Shown here piece by piece: positions 35,940 through 48,334 of a stretch of DNA of 64,000 nucleotides (its first letter is position 1; every line of letters starts with the position of its first letter). This DNA is from Trissonchulus latispiculum (Eukaryota; Nematoda; Enoplea; Enoplida; Ironidae): positions 1 to 64,000 of the forward strand of contig JASAND010010815.1 of assembly GCA_030248195.1 (NCBI GenBank), given 5' to 3'. The translations under genes were made by a program, and so were the position numbers. The notes beneath the pieces are model-generated. The model was given only the letters and a program-made list of their open reading frames with translations, did no database searches and had not been told where the DNA came from.

Positions 35940-37320
35940 GGGGGGCTACGAATTTCACTAAAAGTTCGATGTTGGAAAAGCTAGCTAGTCTTTTACCACA
36001 TAATAGTATTAGGTTTAGTGTAAAATAATTTAAAGTTTGAAAGAATTCCATGCAGCGTAGCGTCCTGTGGAGCCATCAGAAGTTGGTGTTGTCGGTCAAA
36101 AGCTCGACATGGTACGAACACAAACTTCGCCTCGCCCTGATCGCTATGCGCAAGGTACGGTACCCAAATTTTCCAGAAATAGTTCTGACATATAGTGCTT
36201 TGACATCGTGTAAACGAATCCTTAGAGCAATGTATACTTTTCTGTGAAATACAATCAGAGTGCGAAAAATTGGGTGTTGTAGGTCTATAAGGGTGGAGGT
36301 TAACTAACGTCTAATGAGCTGTGGCTTACCAAATGAACCCAACTTTGCTCCAATTAATACTCCAAGTATCTGTCTTAACTTATGTAGAAATGACGTGATT
36401 TCATTAATCCCTGCGTTCGCAGTGCTAGATTACATTATCGATATTGTCGCGGTTATTTGGTGCCATTTCGAAGATGTGAGCCAATTACTCCAAATTACTG
36501 TGGCAGAATCGGCTGAAACTTTGCGCATTACAGGCTAGTGAGTGTACCAAGATATGCAGAAAGCTAGGTCACTAAACCTCGCTCCAGTGTTTAGAAATAC
36601 TAGATTGATTTCTCGAAGTATGGATAGCTATCGCTCCAAAAAGCTCTAAGACAGTTGTAAGCGCATACTGAACGAAGGAAGCGTTATATCGAAAACGGAT
36701 TTCATATTCAGATTCAGCAGGTCAAATAACCCCTATAACCACATTTTCGGCGAAATTGGAGACAAAAAATTTTTTGACCCCATTTTTAATGCGCTTAGCT
36801 AGCTTTTCCGGCCCAAAAATAAGGGTTACTTCTTAACAAAAAGTTTGCTAGCACACTAACCAGAAAGCCAAAGTCCTCGAAACCTACAGACAGTTTGCCC
36901 CTATTAGAGCTATTAGGGGTAGGCTAGGGGTTGTCAATTTTATTAGATCGAAAACGGCGCACGGTCACATCGCAACTTTTCGCCAAATTTCAAACTTTGA
37001 GCTGTTATAGCTGAAGAAGGAAGCACAACGCTAGAAAGCCGGAATACTTTTAATATTTAGCACTCGTAACAGTTTACATTTATGGATGAAAGTTACAGAA
37101 TTGGTCAAACCGTTAATCCACGAGAGCTGAGAAAATCTTTTTGAAAAATCCCATTTTTCGCACCAAAATTTGTACTTTGGCGTCCTGCCAAAAACAGTGT
37201 AGGTGAGATATATTATTGCCCACCCTAAACTTTTTTACTTTGATATGTTGGCTAACGTTGTGGGCAAAAGTAGCTCTCTCCGACGATGTTGTGCCAACCC
37301 GTTCGTAGCCCCCCCCTTAA
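35936..37320. mobile_element. TTAA-bounded element D, 1.39 kb
   Basis: The left end TTAAGGGGGGCTACGAA and the right end complement (TTCGTAGCCCCCCCCTTAA) form ~17-bp inverted repeats. TTAA stands at 35936-35939 and 37317-37320. The interior is non-coding apart from unsupported short frames. The TTAA target suggests piggyBac- or Kolobok-type mobilisation. Confidence 0.65.
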
Positions 37321-39736
37321 GGGGGGGCGACTAAACTTTTGCCCCAACTTTCTTGGATCGGCTTCATTTTTTGCATGAATATACACCATGTGCGTGGTGA
37401 AAAAATACCTGGTCGTTCGTTCTTAGCTGGCTCTCAGTAGCTCGTCAGGCACCCGAGAACTGGTCGCACCCCCCACTTTTCGTGACACCCAAAAAATTTC
37501 TCCTTGCCGTTTGGTTCAATGAAAACATCTACGCTTTGGCACAATGAGAGAAGGCATATTGGGTAACATACACATGGCATTAGCTTTGTTGTAACCCTAA
37601 AGCCCAGTTTACACGACCAAACTTTCGCCAAACCAAACTCAGACCAAACTCAAGTTTGGTGAAAAAAGTTTGGCAAACTGTCCGTTTACACGAGCAAACA
37701 TTAGTTTGTCAAACGTTTGCCAAACTAGTGCCAAACTTTTGGAGGGAACCAATCAGATTGCGTTTAAACTATGCGCCATTTTGTGACATCTAACTTTTTA
37801 AAATCCATCATTTTATTAGTGTGCTCATAGTCATAGGTGTGGCGGATGCGGAGGGGATTTCCCTATCTTTCCCCTGTAATTTTTATAGAAATTGGAACAG
37901 TATAAAAAACTAAACGGAATATTAATCTTGTAATTTAATTCAATTTAATTAATTTAATTTAAAAACTTTCGTTTTTTTGGCCATTTTCGTATTTACTAAT
38001 TTAGTAGCATGTTAAATTTATATTTTCTTGGCCACACCTAGTGCGTTTAAAATAGAATTCATCACTGTAATTCCATGAGCAAGGATTTTCGGAGTAAAAA
38101 TTCAATCAATCTCCTTTTCAAAATTCCAACCCGCCATTCAGATAAACTATTTTATAGAAAAACACAAGTATAGTGGAAGTGCAAAAAATCCACAAGGCTA
38201 GGACCCAACTGAAGTAATAAAACGTTATTGATGTAGTTTATATGCTCCTGTCATGGTCATGTGTTGCAATCTGATTGGCTGTTTTCACCAAACTTTGCAA
38301 AAAGTTTGGTCCTACACCAAACCCGGTTTCACAGTTTGGTGGGAGTTTGGTCAAAGTTTGGTGCGGTTTGATATTCGTTTACACGGCCAAATTTTCACCA
38401 AACTTTCACCAAACTTGAGTTTGGTCTGAGTTTGGTTTGGCGAAAGTTTGGTCGTGTAAACTGGGCTTAACGGTTGTAGAGCAATGCTATCCTAAACTTG
38501 ACTAGTCGTCGAAAATTTGACAAATTTTGGCCGCCGAATCAAAAAATTTAATTCTGGTGCGACCCTGGAAGCTGAAATTTGGTGTGAACATACATCCCAT
38601 AGGTCTACAAAATTGTGCCAAATATGAAGGAATTCTGCCTGGGCATTATAATTTTATTCCACTTGAAACCTGAAAAAAGTGACAAAAACCGGCAAAAAGC
38701 GAATTATTGCAGATTGTCCAATATGTAAAATATGTATATTAATCGATAGCATTCATGATTCTGAACAACTTTTCTTCTTGGCGCAATCGCGTATTTGCCA
38801 CCTATTTCAAGTTATTTTCGAAAAACTGAAATTTCATGGTTTGAAAGGACGGTTGAATTGAGGGTTTCGACCTTCACTTTGCCGTAGTTTAAAAGTCATG
38901 ATTAAGTTGAGAAAACGTTTGTAATGGGTGGAAATCATTAATTTACTTTTATTTTGTTGCTTATCAACTGTGTAAGGTTGCTTTCGTTTCGTGTGGGAGG
39001 CTGTACAAAAACGCTACAAGAATGTACTGTTCAGGCAGTTGACTTGGCATTCGACTGAGTACTCAAAGTTCCAGCCATGCATTGATTTATGACGGAAACA
39101 GGTTGAAATTTATGGTCTTGTGGTAGGGTCAGTAAGGCTACGAATCAGTACAATTTGAGCCAAATCTGTCAGCGTTGTCAAGCCAGAACGCCTTGAGATA
39201 CTTTTGGAACCAGTGCAAAATTGACATTTTTTCACGTTTCAAGTGAAATAAAACTATAATGCCCGGGCAGAATTTCTTCATATTTGGCACAATTTTGTAG
39301 ACCTATGGGATGTATGTTCACACCAAATTTTAGTTTCTAGGGTCGCACCAGATTTAAATTGTTTGATTCGGCAGGCAAAATTTGTCAAATTTTCGACGAT
39401 TCGTCAAGTTTAGGATAGCATTACTCTATAACCGTTAGGGTTACAGCAAAGCTAATGAGAAGCGTATGTTACCCCATATGCCTTCTCTCATTGTACCAAA
39501 GCATAGATGTTTTCATTAAACCAAACAATTAGAAGGAATTTTTTAATATTTACGGCGGATGTCACGAAAAATATGGGGTCGGACCGGTTCTCGGGTGCCT
39601 GGCGAGCTACTGAGAGCCAGTCAAGAACCAACAACCAAGTATTTTTTGACCACGCACATGGTGTATATTTATGCAAAAAATGAAACCGATCCAAGAAATT
39701 TGGGGCACCCCCATTTTAGTCGCCCCCCCCCCTTAA
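37317..39736. mobile_element. TTAA-bounded foldback element E, 2.42 kb with a nested MITE
   Basis: The ends TTAAGGGGGGGCGACTAAA and its complement are followed by long inverted arms. The arms share the block TTTTTTGCATGAATATACAC and sequence to about 38690 and 38990. The left TTAA is shared with element D. Element 37601-38467 lies inside the left arm only. Frames at 37434-37631 and 39488-39694 are arm sequence. Confidence 0.75.
37601..38467. mobile_element. PIF/Harbinger-like MITE, 867 bp, TAA target duplication
   Basis: Terminal inverted repeats begin AGCCCAGTTTACACGACC and are identical for about 64 bp by eye. They are rich in CCAAACT/AGTTTGG motifs. TAA is present at 37598-37600 and 38468-38470. 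The opposite arm of element E holds the pre-insertion site with a single copy (TTA on the plus strand, 39435-39437). A 3-bp TAA duplication is typical of PIF/Harbinger. The interior has no transposase. Confidence 0.85.
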
Positions 39737-41350
39737 ACGGATTAAACTTAATTCCATTTTGTAAGTGTATTGAAAAATTAAAAAGATTGAAATTTAAGTT
39801 CTTTTAAAGATTTAAAGATTTTAAATTTGCAAATGAAAAAATGAGCATTATTTTTTTTTTGGTCAGGGCTCATCCACTATCTAGGCACACAGCGTGGCCC
39901 GTGAGTGGTGCTCTCCGCAGACCGCTGTCAAGAGGCGGAGAGACGAAGATCACGGACAGAAACATGATCCCCAAGCGAAACTACCATACGGTTATTGGCA
40001 CCGAAGCACCGCAGTCACGCCCAAGGCAGCAGCAGTCGTTAATCCGACTGCTGTTGCCCCCCGCTTGGAAATAGCAACTAAGATGGCGGAAAGCTGATAG
40101 CCTGCTCGGAAAGCAAAGGGCTTAAGAAATAGGCTGCAGATTACGGAAACGGTAGGGGGGGGTCCTAAGATAGGAAAGATTGAAAAATGCGGTCTGTGAA
40201 GCTCTGAAATGCAAGCAAAATTTTCGTAATTCAATATTTGAAAGTATAATTTTTACACTTTTATGATTTGGTGGAAAATAAAGAAATGTTTAAGAAATAA
40301 AGTTTTAGGTTTTGCACTTACTCAAAAATACTAATCGAAAAACCTTCAAATTAGCGATGAAGAAGTGTTTCTATTCAAGTTGTAATAGAGACATCTGTTG
40401 TAATAGAGACACAGGGGACCTTTTTCACCCCCATGCCCATCACAACTTGAATGTCTCAATTCAATTTATATATTATAATTTTGTTGAACCTAATTTATTT
40501 TAAAACTTAAAGCTTAAAGAAAATGAACTCGAAAACTTAGCTGACAGATGTTCCATTTGAAATTCCATTCCATAAATCCAAGTCCTATTTGAAAATCCAT
40601 TCCATAAATCCATTCCATAAATCCATTCCATAAGATATCCACTACAGAGTTTGATGTTGGACACAGGAGGGACCATACACGCCTTCTGTGCCGTTGATCT
40701 TCTCTCTGAAACAAAAAGTTAAAATAGAATTAATGTTCCTAAAACTTACATTATATGCAGCTACCTGCTGCAACGTACGCGATCAGATCCAAATGAGCAT
40801 TAAAGATTAATACATTTAGCCATCCTTCATCATCTTCATCTTCATCATCATCAATAAAGCATAGCTTTAGGGCACCCTGCGTCATAACTCTCGCGCTGTT
40901 TGCTATTGATAATTTTTAATAGGTCATAATGATGTCATGGTTCCAATACCTTCCTCAAAATTTTAGGCGAATTGGAGTCGGCTATCCATGTGGTCCGCGC
41001 AAGAATGAACGGCAGTTGGTACAGACTTTTGAGCGATCAAATCTGCCAGGTCCTTGGTGATTCCAGATCGCCCTCCTACGAATATCTGCCCGTCCAGCAG
41101 CAGTCAACCACTTTGGTACTCAATAACATTATAATTACAATAACAATAACTCCAGAACTAGAAATCTCTCTGAGCCTGAGCATCCAAATTCTAGGTGGCG
41201 ATTTGTGATTATTTTACTCTTTTCTATGCCAGACATAAGTTCACCGATTTTGAAAAAGAATAAAACATCCGCGTCCAAAGGCCTTTTCGTAAAAAGCTTA
41301 AACAGTAACTTAAAAGTCAGCTTACAGCTACTGTCTTATTTCAGTGCAAA
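39737..41350. other. Unassigned stretch with a GC-richer island
   Basis: 39860-40180 is GC-richer than its flanks, with no recognised protein, rRNA or snRNA. A minisatellite of CCATTCCATAAAT lies at 40565-40637. The rest is AT-rich without supportable genes. Confidence 0.4.
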
Positions 41351-41355
41351 GAAAG

Positions 41356-41370
41356 ATTCTTTCTTTCTTT

Positions 41371-41410
<40 letters not shown>

Positions 41411-41428
41411 TTTTGAAAGAAAGAAAGT
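41356..41428. repeat. (TTTC)n microsatellite with inverted GAAA end
   Basis: About 14 TTTC units are followed by TTTTTTGAAAGAAAGAAAG, so the tract can form a hairpin with its own 3' end. The Phe/Leu frames across it are artefacts. Confidence 0.95.
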
Positions 41429-41854
41429 TTCGTCCTCATAAATTTGATGGACACATGTCCTACCAACCTAGCCTACCTAACCTTCTGTCTTACGTAAACT
41501 CAATATTGTTCCCAAAGTATTGTTCAGAGCTTAAGGATACGGTAGAACGTTTCACGTATCACAACAGACCTGAAGCATTGACAACAGCTGTCAAGTCAGC
41601 AGAAGTCTACAAGGTCACTGAGTTTCTTTCCTTATGAATTTTAGGAAAAAAGAATTAGAAGGGGGGGGATACTGATATAGATTGTAGATACGCATAGGGT
41701 ATTTTTGCACACTAAAAATTACTGTATATAAATATTCTCAGAAAATGTAGCTGTCATGTTGGTAAAATGAAAAAATTCAAAATAAAATTTTGAACAAGGA
41801 TTACTTTGGATTAATTAGATGAAATTCATATGCGGAGAAGAAGGCCGAGGCATT

Positions 41855-43365
41855 CACTTGAAGAGAAAACTACTTGTCATTTTTCAAAATTCAACAAGCG
41901 ATTTCATTTGGCTCAAGACGGTTACTAAAGTCTGACACAAAAATGTGTGTACAAAATCTGTAAGGCCTCCAGTGAACTCAATATACGTCGTAACCCCATA
42001 TAACCATATATTTTCGGAATCCTTGCAGCGAGACAAACGTTTTTATAAAATTTAAAATTTTTTAAAATTTCAAAAATTTTAAAATATCGGTTTTTCGGGG
42101 ATTTTTTCGGACCGTGCAAGCTATTCAGCTCATTCTTTCACAAAAATTTTCCCGCCCGAAGACGCATCGATTGATACAAGAACGAAAAAAATCGGTTGAG
42201 AAATAAGCATTTTATTCTAAAAACTCGTTTTTCCATTTTCTTTGATGTTTGCCGCTTTTTGCTGCTTTGACTGGTTGTTACTCACGACTCGCTCAACGGA
42301 AAATTTTTTCGATTAGATTTTCAGGACCGCCTAGGCGTCCGCTTTCACCTGACATATGTGGTATTTCAAATTTTGAAAGTCGAGTTTTTTTGAAAAATAC
42401 CACTTTTTGACCCAAAATTTCGGCAAAGCAAAATTAGCAAAAGTGAGTAAAAATAACATAATCATAAAGTTCAAGCTGAGCTGAATCCAACGATATAAAA
42501 GTTTGCTGCGACTGATACGACTTATTGCATCAGCAGTGAATTTTTAAATAATATCCCTTATTTCACCTGGTTTTTGCTAGTTTACACTGATTCAGTCAAA
42601 TCACGGCGGCAACATCAAAGAGAGCCAAAAACCAGCTGAAATAAGGGATATTGTTTGAAAAATCATTGCGGACGCAATATAAGTCGTAGCCACGAAAACT
42701 TTATATCGTTGTATTCAGCTCAAATTGAACTTTATGATTACGCTATTTTTACTCACTTTTGCTGAAATCGCTATGCCGAAATTTATGGTCAAAAAGTGGT
42801 ATTTTTCAAAAAAATCAACTTTTAAAATTTGAAATACCACATATATCAGTTGAAAGCGGACGCCTAGGCGGTCCTGAAAATCTTATCGAAAAAATTTCTG
42901 TTGAGCGAGTCGTGAGTAACAACCAGTCAAAGCTGCAAAAAGCGGCAAACATCAAAGAAAATGGAAAAACGAGTTTTTAGAATAAAATGCTTATTTCTCA
43001 GCCGATTCGTATGTCAATCGATGCGTCTTCGGATGGGAAAATTTTTCGGAATGAATGAGCTGAATACCTTGAACGGTCCGAAAAATTCCACGAAAAACCA
43101 ATATTTTAAAATTTTTGAATTTTTAAAAAAATGTAAATTTTATAAAAATGTTCGTCTCGCTGCAAGGATTCCGAAAATATATGGTTTTATGGGGTTACGT
43201 CGTATATTTAGTTCACTGGAGGCCTTACAGATTTTGTACACACATTTTTGTGTCGGACTTTAGTTTTCCGTTTGAGCCAAGAACAACTGAGATATCGCTT
43301 GTTGAATTTTGAAAAATGACATCAATGTGCGTTTTTAGTAGTTTTCTCTTGACATGCTAAACAGT
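41855..43365. mobile_element. Foldback element, ~1.5 kb
   Basis: The two halves are inverted copies around a centre near 42570. Matching landmarks are TTTTCAAAATTCAACAAGCG (41881) with its complement at 43300, TCTGTAAGGCCTCCAGTGAA (41958) with 43215, and ACTCGTTTTTCCATTTTC (42224) with 42960. A short loop holds the centre. Frames in each arm (41925-42119 minus, 42961-43263 plus) are the same arm sequence read in two orientations. Confidence 0.75.
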
Positions 43366-44248
43366 AACTAAAATGCTGAAATTTTTGTGTCAGACTTTAG
43401 TAAAAATGGCCCTGCAATAGGTTTTAGTCAATTCGTGTGCCAAATTTGAAAACACAATATTACTCGAAGTATGAGAAAACCTTGTTTAAAACATAAATTT
43501 CCTTCAGTATTTAACGATCAACGTAATTAGTGCTTAGCTAACTGCTGGCTTGCCATTACAAAAGCGCAGCAGTGACCAAAAAGAATGGTTGACTTTGTTA
43601 TCGTAAAATAGTGAAACAAACTGATTGGGGGAGGACGAAAACGGGTGGGGCGGAGATATTTATTTCTATATATGTTTACAGACGCTTTGGAAATTGCGGT
43701 TGGGACGAATAACGTTATTTTAGTTCTACTCCCCCCCTTTCGAAATGTTACTCCCCCGACACTCTTCACGCCTTGAATATGTCAGAATATTGCTATTATG
43801 GGTTACTTTAAGTTGCCACATGTCCACAGTCGTTAAATATGAACGAATAAGTGACATTAAATGAAAGTAATGGCATTTTATGGTAAATCTCGTTTTTCGG
43901 CGCAGTAGAAATATCTGCAGGCTGTCCGCTCACCGAAAGTAGTCTGGTTCGAGCTTAAATATCAAAAACTTAAAAATGTTTTATTTTTGCAGTTTCTAGT
44001 CCGGGTTGTGTCTATTTATATTTGTAATGGCGTAAAAAATTCGAAAACCAGTTAAAATTGAAAAACTAAGCATAACAATTTTTTGTCAAATATGGATTTT
44101 TGGTCAAAATGAAATATTTTTCATACACGATTAAAAATTTTATCAGCACGATTGGGAACACTAGTAAGGTCGTTAAGCGATATTTCAAGTCATTAGGATT
44201 ATTTGCTCGTTAGTTAGCTTTCAAAATACGGTAAACGATACCACCACC
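43366..44248. other. Unassigned AT-rich stretch ending in CCACCACCTTAA
   Basis: No gene was seen. The right boundary CCACCACC next to TTAA at 44249-44252 mirrors the element-A terminus, so this may be the right end of another TTAA element. Its left end was not found. Confidence 0.35.
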
Positions 44249-45238
44249 TTAAGGTGGTGATTCCTTTTGGGCACATATTGTTGGTTTACGGCTCAAATGA
44301 AGATGAAATTTGATGAAACTTTCCAAAATAAGTTCTTTTAGCATTCTAACACCCTCCGCGCAATCCCGCTTCAAAACTTTGACGTCTCCGTTCAGGGCCG
44401 TTTTTGCAGATTTTTGACAATTAGACAGTAGCTGCGTAGCTATGACTATATTCATTCGAAAGATCTTGTTGAGCTCTACATCTTTCGTTTTTGAAGCACT
44501 TTTCTAGCTTTTCTCTATGGTGAGATATAGCTGATTTTCTTATTTTGGCGTTGAAAACTTGTCATTTTTGCAGATATCAAAAAATCCGCCATTTCGTGAG
44601 CTACGCGAGCCATAAAATTAAACTAAGGGTGTCAATTTGAAGGTCTCGCCGGAGCCGATTACTCGTGGCATTGTGATCTTTTAAATGCTATCCCGTAAGC
44701 TGCTATCATAAAAAATGTAGTTTTTGCAAAAACATGACCAAATTTTTTCCAGCGATTGTGGAGCATTTACTATGCGAGCTAGAGGGTTGCCCCTTACTAG
44801 ACGTATTTTACACAAAAATACCCAGGAACCCTTTTTTAGTTGCCCCGATTGCCGCTTTAGAGCTAAAGTTGTCGCTTGCCAAAGTTGGGAAAAATAGGCA
44901 AAATCCAGGTTGCGCATACATTTTAGTCAATTTCTTTATAACGATGAGCGGTTTCATAATAATTATAAAAGGGTCCCCAGCGATTTGATAGTGGAGTCGA
45001 ATGATGTGGCCGACGCTTCACGAAAAAAATTACTTTAGTCTGCAAAAAATCTGGAAAATTAAATTACTTCAAAAATGCAGTAAACTAATTTCAGAAAGTT
45101 AATGTTAGGTTCGCTAAATTCATTCGAAAGAGAAAATGTCAAGCTCCATTTTGATATAAAAATAGCCACTTAACTACAAGGAATGAATGAGTAATAACGC
45201 TTCAAAGTTGATGTCTCTAAAAGAAATCACCACCTTAA
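44249..45238. mobile_element. TTAA-bounded element, family A copy 1
   Basis: It begins TTAAGGTGGTGATTCCTTTT and ends AAATCACCACCTTAA, with TTAA at 44249-44252 and 45235-45238. A second copy in opposite orientation lies at 46286-48334. Short frames are conserved between copies only as repeat sequence and are not called as genes. Confidence 0.75.
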
Positions 45239-46248
45239 GGTGCTGGTATCCTTTTGTGCAGTGCTTTTGTGGGTATATTTTGAAACGCTATAACTTTCGC
45301 AATTTTGCGAGTTGGAAAGAGCTTTATACATCATTTTAAAGCTTATAATACGTAGATTCTCATAAGAGTACGAAACTAGCAAAATTGGCAAAAAATAGCA
45401 AAAATTGTCTGACATACTAACATCTTACAGGCAGAATACAGACCAAAAATATTTGAACATCGATTTCTCAAAACTGTGGAATCGGCCGAAATTTTTTCTT
45501 GTGCTGTCCTATAAAGGACATGTGGGCCGAGGGACATTTTTTGGATTTGGCTCAGCAGGTTTTAACGGTCAAGAAAATCCACTAAATGTGCAGTGACACG
45601 AAATTTCGCAACTTTGCATTGAGTTTTTTCGCAACTGGAGATGTTTTAGCTCAAACCAAGAAAAATGTCCCTCCGCAATAGTGCGAATTCTCATCCTGCC
45701 AAAAATCACGCGAATCGATTGGGTAGTTTTTGAGAAATCGATGTTCAAAACAAAATAATCGCAGTTTTGCCAAAATCGTTTTTCTGCCAAATCTCTAGCT
45801 TAGAGCAACAAACTCCGGCTAATAGGCATTGATAAAATGTGCAATGAGACTGTGTATCGATCGAGTATAAATAAACCAAAATTGTCCATATAATTTGGCA
45901 GTAATTTTGAAAAAACTGATTTTTTCGAAAACGGCCATTTTTGGACCCCAAAAATTGTTTTTTGCTTATACTGACTTAACCACTAGAGATAGCTCAAAAG
46001 TTGTAAAAGCAAAAGTGTTCATTTCTGTGCCATCTATCCAGCCATACCAACCAATCCGGTGTCTCGACTATGTATTGAGAGAATAATGGCAAAAACCAAA
46101 AATTTCTTATTTTTGCAGCTAAAAATGCTGGACTGGTCCCAGAATGTTAAAGAGCACCGAAATAGTATATTTGGAAAGTTTCATCCACTTTCATAAAGAA
46201 TTAAAGCCTATAGGATTAAATTTACACAAAGCGATACCAGTACCTTAA
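45235..46248. mobile_element. TTAA-bounded element, family B copy 2
   Basis: It matches 21629-22626 through most of its length. It starts at the TTAA shared with the preceding family A copy, so the two elements abut without spacer. It ends TACCAGTACCTTAA. Confidence 0.75.
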
Positions 46249-46602
46249 ATGGCTTAAACGGCTTAGGCGGCTTAATTTAAGTAGTTTAAGGTGGTGATTC
46301 CTTTTGGAGACACCAACTTTGAACACTTATTACTCAGTCATTCTTTGGAGTTCAGAAGCCATTTTTATATCGAAATGGAGCTTAACATCTTCTCTTTCTA
46401 ATGAATACGGTGAACCTTACTGTAGTTCTCCGAAATTATTTTACCGCATTTTCCAAATTGTTTGCAGACTAAAGTAAATTTTTTCGTGAGGCATCGGCCA
46501 CATCATTCGTTTCTACTATGAATGGCTGGGGACCCTTTTTTAATTATTATGAAACCTCTCTTCGTTATAAAGAAATTAGCCAAAATGAATGCGCGGTCGC
46601 CT

Positions 46603-46686
46603 TTTAGTGCGTACACAAGACGTGCTAATCATAGATGTACATCCTAAAACGGGTAGCTAGCTTTTACACGTGTTTACGTATACATG

Positions 46687-46744
<58 letters not shown>

Positions 46745-47320
46745 ATATATATATTTATATATATATATATATAGGGACTAGGGACTCTTGACTGGTTTGC
46801 TGGTTATATGATTAAAACTAGAGTTAGCCAGTCTTCGCCAGTCAACTTTGTCGGTCTCATTATTTTTAACACTGAAATTAGCCAGTCAACTGCGACTGGC
46901 TTATTTTTAAATCTTCTTTATCTCTTATCTATATCTATATATATGTATATATATTTATATATATATGGACTAGGGACTGTTGACTGGTTTGCTGGCTATA
47001 TGATTAACACTAGAGTTAGCCAGTCTTCGCCAGTCAACTTTGACGGTCTCATTATTTTTAACACTAAAATTAGCCAGTCAACTGCGACAGGCTAGTGTTT
47101 AAATTTTCTGACTGCCTTTTATTTATTTTGCTAGACGTACTATAATGTGAAAAGGGCTGTATTGTGCAAGTTAACTGAATGTTATCTCTGCACAGATGCA
47201 AAATAATGTGAAAGGGGGGGCGGGCGCGCACACACACATACGTATATATGTATATATATATATATAAATATATATATATTATATATATATTATATATATT
47301 AAATATAATGTATATATGTA

Positions 47321-47409
<89 letters not shown>

Positions 47410-47660
47410 AGGGGGGACTAGGGTCTGTTGACTGGTTTGCTGGCTATATCTTTAACATTAGAGTTAGCCAGTCTTAGCCAGTCAACTTTGACAATCCCAT
47501 TACTTTTGACACTAGAATTAGCCAGTCAACTGCGACTGGCTAATTTTTAAATAATCTTAGTATCTAAAATTTATTTTGTTAGACGTACTATAATGTGAAA
47601 GGGGATGTCTTATGCAAATTAACTGACTGGCTAGTGCGATACGCACTAAAAGGAAGCCGA
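46603..47660. mobile_element. Nested element carrying three ~140-bp TA-flanked units
   Basis: The ends CCTTTTAGTGCGTA and TACGCACTAAAAGG are inverted repeats. The insertion interrupts sequence that is continuous in family A copy 1. Inside, 46775-46915, 46965-47105 and 47405-47545 are direct copies beginning GGACTAGGGACTSTTGACTGG or GGACTAGGGTCTGTTGACTGG. Each is itself partly palindromic (TTAGCCAGTC against GACTGGCTAA). Long TA tracts separate the units. Confidence 0.65.
46690..47408. repeat. Multiple (TA)n tracts
   Basis: TA microsatellites lie at about 46690-46771, 46929-46965 and 47235-47407, between and beside the 140-bp units of the nested element. Confidence 0.9.
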
Positions 47661-48334
47661 ATGCGCAACCTAGATTCTGCCTACTTTTTCCAACTTTCGC
47701 AAGCGACAACTTTAGCTCTAAAGCAGTAATCGGGGCAACTAAAAGAGGGTCCCTGGATATTTTCGTGTGAAACATGTCCAGTAAGTGGCGGCCCTCTAGC
47801 TTGCATTGTAAATGCTCCACAATCGCTGGAAAATATTTGGTCATGTTTTTGCAAAATCTACATATTCTATGATAGCAGCGTACGGGATAGCAGTAAAAGA
47901 TTATAATGTCAGGAATAATCGGCGTCAAGGAGACCTTCAAATTAACACCCGTAGTTTAATTTTACGGCTTACGTAGCGCAAGAAATGGTGGATTATTTGA
48001 TTTCTGATTTCTGGAAAAATGACAAGTTTTCAACGCCAAAATAGGAAAATAGACTATATCTCACGATAGCGAAAAGCTAGAAAGGTATTTCAATAGCAAA
48101 AATGTAGAGCTCAACAAGATCCTTCGAATGAATATAATCATAGCTATGCAGCTACTGTCTATTTGTCAAAAATCGGCAAAAACCACCCTAAACAGAGACG
48201 TCGAGCTTTTGAAGCGGAATTGCGCGGAGGGTGTTAGAATGCTAAAGGAACTTATTTTGGAAATTTTCATCAAATTTCATCTTAATTTGAACCGCCAACC
48301 AACAATATGTGCCCAAAAGGAATCACCACCTTAA

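Larger units (their letters stand above)
46286..48334. mobile_element. TTAA-bounded element, family A copy 2 (inverted), with nested insertion
   Basis: It is the reverse complement of 44249-45238 at both ends: left TTAAGGTGGTGATTCC, right GGAATCACCACCTTAA. An insertion occupies about 46603-47660. The outer parts together correspond to one family A element of about 1 kb. Confidence 0.7.

Noticed and set aside
39860..40180. GC-richer island considered as structural RNA
   Set aside because: No match by eye to rRNA, snRNA, SRP or RNase P landmarks, so no RNA gene is called.
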